Assembly: GCA_964439265.1 (NCBI GenBank)
Contig: CAYTOA010000002.1
Span: 75,610 to 139,609, forward strand
DNA length: 64,000 nucleotides
Reading direction: 5' to 3'
Source of the DNA: JAGVPT01 sp964439265
GTDB lineage: Bacteria; Bacteroidota; Ignavibacteria; UBA10030; UBA8401
Shown here: piece by piece, positions 9,901-17,765 of the stretch
How positions within the stretch are numbered: the first letter of the stretch is position 1
Layout: each line of letters starts with the position of its first letter
Translations under genes and position numbers: made by a program
Notes under the pieces: generated by a model
Database searches by the model: none
Told to the model about the DNA's origin: nothing
The model's input: the letters and a program-made list of their open reading frames with translations, nothing else

Positions 9901-10191
9901 AGTGATCGAGTCGGCGATTACATAAAGAACGGCGACAGTTACCAGCCAGTGCTGTTTAGCGGAAACGTTCGTGGGATTACCACTGGCATAGACCCAACTG
10001 TTATCTATTATGATAAGCCCACAGGCAGGTATATGAACTATGTCGATGGCAATTGGGCGGAGGTAGATCACAGCCGTATGCAAAAGATCTTAGATGATAA
10101 AGCTTACATTGACATGCCGAACAACAGTTCTTTTGACTTCCTCAATCCAAGACAATACTATTTCGGCATTAATTTCTCGTTCAATCTCTAA
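6961..10191 (+). CDS. TonB-dependent outer-membrane receptor with carboxypeptidase-like N-domain
   Basis: 1076 residues; the start is supported by AAAGGAG 9 bases upstream. A signal peptide (about 1-26) is followed by a carboxypeptidase-regulatory-like domain (about 28-110, GKVTEKETGEPLVGANVIVK, then DINGYYSILLVPPG). A plug domain follows (about 115-215, with IVRGGGANELLLQVDGA and SLEKGGFNAEYGQVRSGIIN), then a long beta-barrel ending in YYFGINFSFNL with terminal Leu. It should bring a large substrate across the outer membrane using TonB energy. The architecture is that of SusC-type receptors, but no SusD gene is next to it. The two lipoproteins downstream may take that role. First gene of a run of five closely spaced genes (6961-15697). 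Confidence 0.93.
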   Translation: MSSCTIRNLTLSFVLLLLMNSLSVAGTTGKIAGKVTEKETGEPLVGANVIVKGTTLGTVTDINGYYSILLVPPGVQTVLVSMVGYSSVTVNEVRVRIDETSPVDVQLAQAEIKMGAVTIIAEQNVVRKDVSGSVSAVQPQEIQTLPVTTINDVAGLQAGVENGLIVRGGGANELLLQVDGATRRDPRNNQPISNIALTSIQEVSLEKGGFNAEYGQVRSGIINIVEKEGDAAHYFGSFNGKYSPPQQKYFGISEYDPNSMWNKPYLDPAVCWTGTQNGAWSTYMQNQYPQFQGWNAVSQSLLQQGINLSPAACQRLYEWQHRQEPDTKSPDYNLDGTFGGPVPIIGEQLGNLRFLTSFVMNRTMLLIPLSRPDYEDYDWSIKMNSDLNSKMKLTLNASTGKSYNVAINATDNGFYNQSYLTQAAGTYPFWNPADFLQTPDQIAGVTYEERSSRVYTNSWYSTADVTDFNASAKLTATVSSSTFYEISVEDQHRSYLTAPIAARDTARNFEITPGIFVDEAPFGYSPALTDGNGPLGSAIGDLGLFFGGHSATAHDSSSLNTVTVKGDLTSQVNQENLFKAGIEFSTFALHLNYGTINPVFSDVNWVDQSWSPYRIAAYVQDKIEAYGFIANLGLRLDVSNPNTSWVAVDPFDQAYFSNSYSASTNYTKTSVKPDVSLSPRLGISHPITETSKLYFNYGHFKEMPAYEELFRVGRAAAGSMLNYGDPNLPQAKTVSYELGFDQSLFDTYLFQIAAFYNDITDQQAFTFYTSDQKGISYYAANDNSYSDIRGLELTLRRNSGDWVRGFINYTYQVVRTGQFGQVVIADNPASQIQFDRSQSNPLYSLVLQKPVPQPRANASITFLTPKDFGPTRFGIAPLADWSLNVIASWKAGQWLTYDPQNVIGIANNVEVTDYYNINLRLNKTFVFKSFSVMLFMETTNLLNTEHMSGESFYNNPDYLAYMASLHLPTSPAYNNTNIPGSDRVGDYIKNGDSYQPVLFSGNVRGITTGIDPTVIYYDKPTGRYMNYVDGNWAEVDHSRMQKILDDKAYIDMPNNSSFDFLNPRQYYFGINFSFNL

Positions 10192-10224
10192 ACGAAGAAT
10201 TCTGATCATGAGAGGTAGTACAGT

Positions 10225-12450
10225 ATGACGACAAAATATCTGCCAAGGGCAATCACGGTGGTCCTGTTATACAGCGTTTTTGAGCTGATCGGTTTCCAGG
10301 AATTGCATGCCCAGGTTTATGGACCTCAAGAAGTCAAATGGTTATGGGTGGGTTCCTTACGGCATTGGTTCTCGAGCGCTTGTGCTGAAATTGAGTATGG
10401 CAGAAGGGGAAGAGGCCTTCATTTGAACACGGACCAGGATGATGGGTTGCGCTGGCCAGCACAGTACCAAAATCAGGATCATAGTGTCGGCAAAGCATTA
10501 TGGATTGGCACGACAAATTTTACAGATCCGACGAATGGGCTGACGTACCCGTACAAGGTAATCTCCCTTGGGCGGTCAAACATGTACATCAACTCTGTCG
10601 TGTATCCTGAAGAATTTAGACTTGTCGGCCGATTTAATCATCCGACCGTTCTCGTCGATAACGTGATCGCGAATGATCTCGACGCCAATGATCTTAACTT
10701 AGGCGGCGGCGAAGATGAAATCAATCCCAGTCTGCCTGCAGATCGTATGATCTACAACAGGGCAAATACGCCGTTAGGGATAACGATATACAGAAAAGTT
10801 CTTGCCTTTACGCAACAGTACAACGACAACTATTTCATTTATGAGTACGTCTTTAAGAATACGGGTCTGATAGACAATACCGGCGGGCAAATGTCGCCTG
10901 CCAGAACACTGACGGGAGTGGTCTTTGATTTTCGGTATCGTCTCGCTGATGATAATGATGGCTACATTGAAGGATGGGGGTTTCCCTCTGAAAACTACGG
11001 GAAGAATACCATAAACGATGCCATCGGTCAGGATGCTGCTCATTCGCTTGCTGCTCCAAACAATTTTCGCGCCAACCTCGCGTATTACGGACCAAGTTCA
11101 GCGTCGACCGGAGTATCGGATGATATCGGCGGACCGGATTTTGTCGATGGTCACGTAATGGGCGGAACGCACTTTATGGGGGAATTAGTTTTGCATGCTG
11201 ACAAGTCGGCGAGGGATACATCCGATGATCTTACGCAGCCAACTACGACACAATTCATGGGCTCAGACGGCACGATCGAAAGCATTGACGCCACCTATCC
11301 ATTTAATGCCGGCCTGATGACGCAACAGTATCAGTCAATGACTGCCGGTCACCCGGTACATACACACGCTGAACAAGTAGGAGAAGATGTGAACGGCTGG
11401 CCGACGGCCTTTGCCAATACATGGGGAGGAAACACCGGCGGTTATCAAAATCAACAGGGCTTTGGACCGTATACCATTGCGCCGGGAGACAGTGTCCGAA
11501 TTGTCATTGCTGAAGCTGTTGCGGGAATTAATCACACGTTCAATCAAGGAGTTGCACGAACCTGGTACGCATGGCATTCGAACGGAAATAGCGGCACTAC
11601 GGCACTGCAACTTCCTGCGGGAGCTCCCTGGAACGGGGGCACAACGACGGATGCAAACAGATATAAGAACGCCTGGGTGTTCTCGGGTAAAGATTCGTTG
11701 TTTCAGACGTTTCGAAGGGCGAGAGCGAATTTCGCCGGTGGATATAATATTCCCAACCCGCCGCCTCCCCCGGATAGATTTTCAGTGACATCCGGTGGCG
11801 ACAGAATTACTCTTCAATGGTCTGGTAGCGCAGAATCATCGCCGAATTTCAACGGATACCAGATCTACCGCTCGGTGACCAAGACCGATACGACGTTCCA
11901 GTTGATCTTCTCTTGTGATAAGAATAACGTTGTGCATTCTTATGACGACAAGACGCCTCAGCGTGGATTCAATTATTACTACTATATACAAACCAAGGAT
12001 AACGGTTCGACAAATAATATTGAACCGGGTGTCCCGCTGGTAAGCAGTATGTTTTACACGATGACGAACACGGGAGCGACGCTTTTGCGTCCGGCCGGCA
12101 ACAGCCTTTCGCAAATACGTGTGGTCCCCAACCCCTATAATATCAGAGCAAGGGGAATTCAATTTGGTTCAGATATTTCCGTTGCAAATCAACTTGCATT
12201 TTTCGGGTTGCCGCCGATGTGCACGATCAGAATATTTACAGAAACGGGCGATTTAATTCAAACAATCAACCATACGGATGGAAGCGGTGACCAACGATGG
12301 AATTCGTTGACATCTTCCGGCCAGATTATCGTGAGTGGATTGTACATTGCGTACTTCGAGGTTACACAAGATTACACCGATCCAAACACCGGGCAGGTGG
12401 TTTTTAAGAGCGGCCAAAGTATTTACAGGAAATTTATTGTCATCAGATGA
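10225..12450 (+). CDS. Secreted protein with fibronectin type III domain and T9SS-like C-terminus
   Basis: 741 residues with a signal peptide (about 1-30, ending LHAQ). The first 500 residues match no family I can name. A fibronectin type III domain follows at about 512-610 (PPPPDRFSVTSGGDRITLQW, then GYQIYRS). The last 120 residues (RVVPNPYN, then LPPMCTIRIFTETGDLI, SGLYIAYFEV, YRKFIVIR) resemble FlgD-like or T9SS-type C-terminal domains. It lies 33 bases after the TonB gene. A surface-exposed partner of the receptor is the likely role, inferred from position only. Its stop overlaps the upstream extension, but not the chosen start, of the next gene. Confidence 0.75.
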   Translation: MTTKYLPRAITVVLLYSVFELIGFQELHAQVYGPQEVKWLWVGSLRHWFSSACAEIEYGRRGRGLHLNTDQDDGLRWPAQYQNQDHSVGKALWIGTTNFTDPTNGLTYPYKVISLGRSNMYINSVVYPEEFRLVGRFNHPTVLVDNVIANDLDANDLNLGGGEDEINPSLPADRMIYNRANTPLGITIYRKVLAFTQQYNDNYFIYEYVFKNTGLIDNTGGQMSPARTLTGVVFDFRYRLADDNDGYIEGWGFPSENYGKNTINDAIGQDAAHSLAAPNNFRANLAYYGPSSASTGVSDDIGGPDFVDGHVMGGTHFMGELVLHADKSARDTSDDLTQPTTTQFMGSDGTIESIDATYPFNAGLMTQQYQSMTAGHPVHTHAEQVGEDVNGWPTAFANTWGGNTGGYQNQQGFGPYTIAPGDSVRIVIAEAVAGINHTFNQGVARTWYAWHSNGNSGTTALQLPAGAPWNGGTTTDANRYKNAWVFSGKDSLFQTFRRARANFAGGYNIPNPPPPPDRFSVTSGGDRITLQWSGSAESSPNFNGYQIYRSVTKTDTTFQLIFSCDKNNVVHSYDDKTPQRGFNYYYYIQTKDNGSTNNIEPGVPLVSSMFYTMTNTGATLLRPAGNSLSQIRVVPNPYNIRARGIQFGSDISVANQLAFFGLPPMCTIRIFTETGDLIQTINHTDGSGDQRWNSLTSSGQIIVSGLYIAYFEVTQDYTDPNTGQVVFKSGQSIYRKFIVIR

Positions 12451-12473
12451 TGCTACTTCATTTGGAGAATGCA

Positions 12474-13310
12474 ATGCATAATACGTATCAAAACATGTAC
12501 TCTTCTGCGTTAAGGTTCATTCTGGCGGGCATATTGTGCTGTGCGGCAATCGGATGCGACAGCGTGCTGCCGGCTAAATTCAAAGCGAAGGACATTAATG
12601 CTCAGGACATTGATCTGCGGGCAGGCAAGCTGCTTGCGAGCGATACCGTCAATGATGCCCATGGAATTACTGTCGCCTATCAATATGGTCCTGTCCTAGA
12701 CAGCGCAGGTATCCAGAAGCTGGATAGCGCGGGTAATCCCCTCTATCGAAGCGTTCCGGTTACATGGTCTGTGCTTTCTTCACGGCCACTCGAGAGCTTT
12801 TCCGGCGACACAGGCGGCACGGTTAATCAGATCATCCATACGAATTTCCAGTCGTTAGCCGACAGCCTGCCGTCGCTGCATTCGGATTCGTTGTTGTCGA
12901 TAAGTTATGATGTTGCTTACAAAGTCAGTTATGCAGTATTAAGAGTCAGCCAAGCGGAAGATATTTATATCTATACGAGTTTGTATTACTATCTCGTCGG
13001 CAACAACATAAGCAATGCAGGCGATTATGTTTCTGTCGACCTCGTAAGCAAAGATACTTTGGCGTTAAGCTCTTCGCTATTAATGCCCCAGGAAAGTGTC
13101 TATGGGTCCACGGAAACCATTGCTGACGCCCAGGCCACGTCGATTGTCTCACTTATTGGCGCGCGATATACATTTCATGTGGACAAGGCCGGCGTTTATC
13201 TGGTCCGGTTCACGTTAAGCAATCCGACGGAAATAAGTAATCCCCAGGCTCAGGTTTCCGGGTTTCCGAGCATTGCGGACAAATTTAAAGTCGTTATTCT
13301 GTCATTTTAG
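12474..13310 (+). CDS. Lipoprotein of unknown function
   Basis: 278 residues from the ATG at 12474, which has GGAG about 7 bases upstream. An ATG at 12447 would overlap the previous gene but lacks such a site. The N-terminus has a hydrophobic stretch ending AAIGC, a plausible lipobox with Cys about 27. The body is rich in Ser, Asp and Val, probably beta-sandwich. I do not recognise a family. Position between the secreted FN3 protein and the PorV-like barrel suggests an outer-membrane lipoprotein working with the TonB receptor. Confidence 0.7.
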   Translation: MHNTYQNMYSSALRFILAGILCCAAIGCDSVLPAKFKAKDINAQDIDLRAGKLLASDTVNDAHGITVAYQYGPVLDSAGIQKLDSAGNPLYRSVPVTWSVLSSRPLESFSGDTGGTVNQIIHTNFQSLADSLPSLHSDSLLSISYDVAYKVSYAVLRVSQAEDIYIYTSLYYYLVGNNISNAGDYVSVDLVSKDTLALSSSLLMPQESVYGSTETIADAQATSIVSLIGARYTFHVDKAGVYLVRFTLSNPTEISNPQAQVSGFPSIADKFKVVILSF

Positions 13311-13342
13311 GAAGAGTGTAATTCGAAAAGGAGTACAAGAAA

Positions 13343-14359
13343 GTGAAACGGTTTATAATAACATGCTTAACGGCAATTATGATAATCGGATTGCTCACCT
13401 CTCCGTCGTATGGTCAGCAGGTAAAGCTTGCGCAGACCGGTTTCAATTTTCTTAGCGTATCTTCTGATGCGACCGCAGGCGGAATGGGTGACGCTGTGAA
13501 TTCTTTTTCAGGATATTCAGGAGCGTTAACTCATAACCCGGCTGCGATGGCGGAAATGCCAGGATTGCTGAATCTCAATGTCAGCGTTAATGACTGGATT
13601 GCAGATATCAAGTATCTGTCTTTTAGCGCGATAGTCTCTCCGTTGTCGGGAGAATACGGCGTGATTGGTTTAAGCATACAATCTGTCGACTATGGGGATG
13701 TTTTGACGACAATGGTCAGGCCGGATAATTCGGGCTATATTGATACCGGGGTGATGGACCCGGCTGCGTTGGCAGTGGGTATTGGCTATGCGAAAGCAAT
13801 TTCTGATCGCTTTAGCGTTGGCGGTCAAGTTCGATTTGCCTATCAATCGTTGGGCAGCAGTGTCGTTCCGGGCGGGAATTCTTATGTGACGAAACAAAAC
13901 GTTGCAAGTGCGGTTACTTTTGATTTCGGTACGGTTTTTAAAACCGGTATCAAGAGCCTGGCGTTTGGGATGTCGATAAGGAATTTTTCCCAAGACGTAA
14001 CATATGAAGAAGAGAGTTTTCAGCTTCCCTTGTTATTTACTTTTGGTATTTCTGCAAATCTTCTCGATTTCACCGAATTTCGCGGCTCAAATCAATCTTT
14101 TATTCTCTCCTGTGATGTCGCTCATCCCACCTCTCATCCGGAACAATTGAAGATAGGGGCAGAATATGAATTTATGAAAGTGATCGCGTTGAGAGGCGGT
14201 TACATCACCGGTGACAGCGAAGACGGAATGACATACGGCGTTGGCATTTCTTCCGCCGCTCTCGGTCTAGGGTCAACGGACTTCAGGATCGACTATTCCT
14301 ACACGCCGTTTGGCGTGTTTAATAATGTACAGAGATTTAGTGTATCGTTTTCAATGTAA
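13343..14359 (+). CDS. PorV/PorQ-family outer-membrane beta-barrel protein
   Basis: 338 residues from a GTG start with AAGGAG about 10 bases upstream. A signal peptide (1-24, ending SYGQQ) is followed by the family hallmark LSVSSDATAGGMGDA, then GALTHNPAAMAEMPG. Amphipathic strands continue to a C-terminal FSVSFSM. PorV shuttles T9SS cargo and PorQ-type proteins are related barrels. Such proteins also recur inside TonB-receptor operons of this bacterial group. The window contains T9SS cargo, so a secretion or surface-attachment role fits, but a private role with the neighbouring receptor is equally possible. Confidence 0.85.
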   Translation: MKRFIITCLTAIMIIGLLTSPSYGQQVKLAQTGFNFLSVSSDATAGGMGDAVNSFSGYSGALTHNPAAMAEMPGLLNLNVSVNDWIADIKYLSFSAIVSPLSGEYGVIGLSIQSVDYGDVLTTMVRPDNSGYIDTGVMDPAALAVGIGYAKAISDRFSVGGQVRFAYQSLGSSVVPGGNSYVTKQNVASAVTFDFGTVFKTGIKSLAFGMSIRNFSQDVTYEEESFQLPLLFTFGISANLLDFTEFRGSNQSFILSCDVAHPTSHPEQLKIGAEYEFMKVIALRGGYITGDSEDGMTYGVGISSAALGLGSTDFRIDYSYTPFGVFNNVQRFSVSFSM

Positions 14360-14374
14360 TACCACAGGAATGGA

Positions 14375-15697
14375 ATGAATATGAAAATCGCACGATTTAT
14401 CTTGTTTGTCTTGGTTCCCCCCGTTTGCGCGCTTGTTCTTCTCAGCGCCTGCAATAATTTTGCGACGCCGCCTCGGATTTGGAATCCTGGCCAATCGTAC
14501 TTGCCGGGGGCAGTGATTTCTGGAGTGTCGCCGTCAATTTCAGCCATTGCCGGAGTGAGAGAAATCACCGTCGTCGGAAACGGCTTTTCGAAAGTTGCCG
14601 ATTCGAACTGGGTCTGGCTTGGGACACAGCAAGCGATCGTCAAGAGAGTCTCTCTCGGTGCTGCCGCCGATACGCTAGTTATTTACAGACCGCCCAATAA
14701 TGGACTGCTTACGCTCAAGGTCGTGGTCCTCGGATCTGATTCTATCGGCACTACTCCCTACGGTTTGGAGTCCCCCGTAAGCACGTCGGATATCAGCTCG
14801 ATTCCGGCTACGTACCTCGTCATGGAAGCAGGCAAGAATGACACGATGTTGATCGGCAGTTATGTACAAAGTCCAAAAGGCTGCTATATCTACAAGTTAT
14901 CGCCAAATGGGGTCGATATTAACAAGTACTTGGATACTGCCTATCTGAAACCACTAATAAACAAAAAGGCAACAGATTTCGCACAGGGTTTTGTAGATAT
15001 GAAATTTGGTCCGGGAGGATTTTTGTACGCCACCTTCGGCACGGCAAGCACCACCGCGAAATCCCTTTACTGTCTCGAACCAGACAGCGCGACGCCCGTG
15101 GTGTATGCGAAATTTACGGCAGCCAATAACGCCGGATACTTCGATTTTGACGACAACGGAAATTTATATACGGGCAAAAGCACCGGGCTGTTTTTGGTTA
15201 AACGGGGTGCGACGCCGCTCATCGGTGCAGCGCCGGTCGCCGTCGGAGACTATGCGGGCATCACATTTGTCGAGATTCGCGTGTTCAATAAGTTCGTCTA
15301 CGCTGCGAGCGCTACCAATGTATGGATGAGCCCGATCAATTCCGACGGGACGGTAGGCAGCAAGCAGCAGCTTGTCAATATTTCGTCCGATACTGCATTT
15401 ACGGGCGATAAGATCACCTCGATAAACATTGCTGCTGATGGCACGCTGCTCCTTTCCGTGTCGAACAACCCGACGTATTCACTGTATATTTTACAGAATG
15501 GTTCCCTCACGCCTTACTATAAAGATAATATTCTTCCGACAGGAATAGATCAGTTGATCTGGGGGAGCGACAGATATTTGTATCTGAGCCGGGGTAAAAC
15601 GGGAGCAGCGACCGCCGTTCGATTCTATAAGATGGGAATAGCAAAAGAAGATAATACACCGCTGCATGGCGCGCCATATCTCGGCCGGGGTTTGTGA
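14375..15697 (+). CDS. Lipoprotein with IPT/TIG domain and propeller-like C-terminal part
   Basis: 440 residues. Lipobox LLSAC gives a lipid-modified Cys at about 26. Residues 45-130 look like an IPT/TIG immunoglobulin-like domain (ISGVSPSISAIAGVREITVV, then GNGF). Residues 140-430 contain repeated motifs such as KFGPGGFLYATFG, FDDNGNLYTG, IAADGTLLLS and GSDRYLYLSRG, which suggest a beta-propeller. IPT/TIG-bearing lipoproteins occur as surface glycan-binding proteins in Sus-like systems, so a substrate-binding role beside the TonB receptor is a reasonable inference. A second Met six bases downstream could also serve as start. Last gene of the closely spaced run. Confidence 0.75.
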   Translation: MNMKIARFILFVLVPPVCALVLLSACNNFATPPRIWNPGQSYLPGAVISGVSPSISAIAGVREITVVGNGFSKVADSNWVWLGTQQAIVKRVSLGAAADTLVIYRPPNNGLLTLKVVVLGSDSIGTTPYGLESPVSTSDISSIPATYLVMEAGKNDTMLIGSYVQSPKGCYIYKLSPNGVDINKYLDTAYLKPLINKKATDFAQGFVDMKFGPGGFLYATFGTASTTAKSLYCLEPDSATPVVYAKFTAANNAGYFDFDDNGNLYTGKSTGLFLVKRGATPLIGAAPVAVGDYAGITFVEIRVFNKFVYAASATNVWMSPINSDGTVGSKQQLVNISSDTAFTGDKITSINIAADGTLLLSVSNNPTYSLYILQNGSLTPYYKDNILPTGIDQLIWGSDRYLYLSRGKTGAATAVRFYKMGIAKEDNTPLHGAPYLGRGL

Positions 15698-15929
15698 TCG
15701 TTGCAGTACATCGTGACGAAAACATTTCGCATCTGTTCTAAGAGAAGTAATACGTCTTTTCGTTTGTCAAACACTTGTTTATTCACCATCAGCGCGCAGG
15801 CTCTCGTAATTGCATTTCGGGATGTGTGAAAGAGGAGCCTTGAAATGAAAGGAGGGCGTGGAAAGAAAAGAACTTGAGTCTCTAACCAACAGTAACTCAT
15901 CAATAACCACAGCTAAGGAGTGAAATATC

Positions 15930-17669
15930 ATGAAATTGGGCAAAACGTTACTATTTGTTCTTTGCTTAGTTCTGGTCGCCAGTATCGCCCAGGCGAAAGT
16001 GATTCATGGGGGCAAGGTTGCCGGTGACACAGTACTGATCATTCCGCAGACAACGATCGCGCCCGTCATCGACGGCGTAGTGGATCCAATTTGGAATTTG
16101 GTAGATGCTACGTGGATGGAATATTGCCTACCTCAAAGCGGCAACTACCCAAGCGACTGGTCAGACATTTCTGGCTGGGTCAAGCTGCTGTACGACAGCC
16201 ATAATCTCTATGGCCTCTACTATGTTCAGGACGACGTGATCGATACGACGACCGCCATAGACTGGCAAATGGACGGTGTGGAGTTCTATATCGACGCAAA
16301 CAATACCCATACGTCTACCATTAGCGTTAACCAGGCTTCGTCTGTTGCATATCAATTCAATTTACGACCCGCTCAAAACATCGACTCTGTTGAAGGAAAA
16401 ACAGGAGCAGGAGTAGGGAAGGGCTTAAAGTATAAATGGATCTTGGATACGGCTTCGATTCACAACGGCGGTCCGAGCGGTTATTTTGTGGAATTTTCGT
16501 TCCCGTTGGATAGTATCGGTTTCAAGAACAAAACGGTTCCAGGCACGAAAGTCAGTGTGCAATTTCAGCTGGACGATAACGATCTTACTGCAGACGGCAG
16601 GATCCATGTCATGAACTGGTGGAATTCGCCGAACAATACTGATTACCAGACGACACAGGGCTGGGGCAATGCTGTTTTCAGTACAGACCCTGCAATTGAC
16701 ACAAAATACGTGTTCTTGAAGACTACAACAGCTCCAGTCATCGACGGCAAGCGGGATGCGATTTGGGATCTTGCAAACCAAGCATCCATGGATTATCTCT
16801 TAAATCAACCCTTAGGCAATGTTCTAAGCAATGTTAATCCTCAGGATAACAGTTGGAAATTCTATGGCTTGTATGATGACAAATACATTTATGGTCTCTT
16901 CACAGTTTATGACGATATCATCGATACTACCACAGCTGTTGATTGGCAGATGGACGGGATAGAGTTCTATACAGACGCGAACAATACCCACACATCGACG
17001 ATAAGCGTAAATCAGGCCAGTTCTCTCGCATACCAGCTTAATTTAAGGCCCGCGCAGAAGATCGACTCGGTTCAGCCAGCGATCAACAAGGGCCTCCAAT
17101 ACAAGTGGTCTCTCTTTGGCCAGGGTCATGAAAATGATACCGTTTTCAGTAGCATGTCCGGCTGGCAGTTAGAATTCAAATACTCCCTTGACAGTTTGGG
17201 CCTTGGCGGCGCAACGCTTGGGAAGATATTCAGCTTCCAATTGCAAGTTGATGACAACGACCTGACTACCGATAACCGCGTTCATGTTTCAAATTGGTGG
17301 AATTCGATCGCCAATTCCGATTACCAGACGACACAGTATTGGGGCGATGCCGTCCTCGGTCCGACGATCGTTACGGCTGTGAAGGCTCAAAAGACTTCAG
17401 TTGCCAGCGAGTACCGACTTGAACAAAATTATCCGAATCCGTTCAACCCATCCACGCAGATCACATTCACGCTTGCAAAGAGCGGAATCGTGAAACTCGC
17501 CGTCTACAACATACTGGGACAGCAGGTTGCTACGTTGGTGAACGGGACAAGGAATGCCGGTCCTCAAGCTGTTACATTCAATGCCAGTTCACTTTCCAGC
17601 GGCGTCTATTTCTATAAATTAGAGGCAGGCGGGACGGTGTTAGCAAAGAAAATGATGTTGTTGAAGTAA
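15930..17669 (+). CDS. Secreted double CBM9-type carbohydrate-binding protein with T9SS sorting domain
   Basis: 579 residues; the start has TAAGGAG upstream. Signal peptide 1-22. Two CBM9-like domains (about 35-250 and 260-475) begin with IAPVIDGVVDPIWNLVDA and APVIDGKRDAIWDLANQA and contain DWQMDGVEFYIDANNTH and its near copy. The domains are very similar over about 45 residues around that motif, so the second is a fairly recent duplicate. The C-terminus (about 490-579) is a classical T9SS type A sorting domain (QNYPNPFNPST, then SGVYFYKLEAGG). Family 9 modules bind sugar chain ends. No catalytic domain is present, so it is a surface binder. It is followed by a terminator and has its own 230-base upstream gap. 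Confidence 0.88.
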   Translation: MKLGKTLLFVLCLVLVASIAQAKVIHGGKVAGDTVLIIPQTTIAPVIDGVVDPIWNLVDATWMEYCLPQSGNYPSDWSDISGWVKLLYDSHNLYGLYYVQDDVIDTTTAIDWQMDGVEFYIDANNTHTSTISVNQASSVAYQFNLRPAQNIDSVEGKTGAGVGKGLKYKWILDTASIHNGGPSGYFVEFSFPLDSIGFKNKTVPGTKVSVQFQLDDNDLTADGRIHVMNWWNSPNNTDYQTTQGWGNAVFSTDPAIDTKYVFLKTTTAPVIDGKRDAIWDLANQASMDYLLNQPLGNVLSNVNPQDNSWKFYGLYDDKYIYGLFTVYDDIIDTTTAVDWQMDGIEFYTDANNTHTSTISVNQASSLAYQLNLRPAQKIDSVQPAINKGLQYKWSLFGQGHENDTVFSSMSGWQLEFKYSLDSLGLGGATLGKIFSFQLQVDDNDLTTDNRVHVSNWWNSIANSDYQTTQYWGDAVLGPTIVTAVKAQKTSVASEYRLEQNYPNPFNPSTQITFTLAKSGIVKLAVYNILGQQVATLVNGTRNAGPQAVTFNASSLSSGVYFYKLEAGGTVLAKKMMLLK

Positions 17670-17690
17670 CATCACGATAGACTCACAGAA

Positions 17691-17727
17691 AGCGTCTGTG
17701 GATCAATTGCCGCAGACGCTTTTTTTT
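17691..17727 (+). terminator. Rho-independent terminator
   Basis: AGCGTCTGTG (17691-17700) pairs with CGCAGACGCT (17711-17720), with one T-G pair and a 10-base loop, followed by seven T. It closes the CBM9 transcript before the symporter gene. Confidence 0.92.
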
Positions 17728-17765
17728 ACAGTTCACATTATTTGTGTCCGTCGGAGTCGCTGAAA

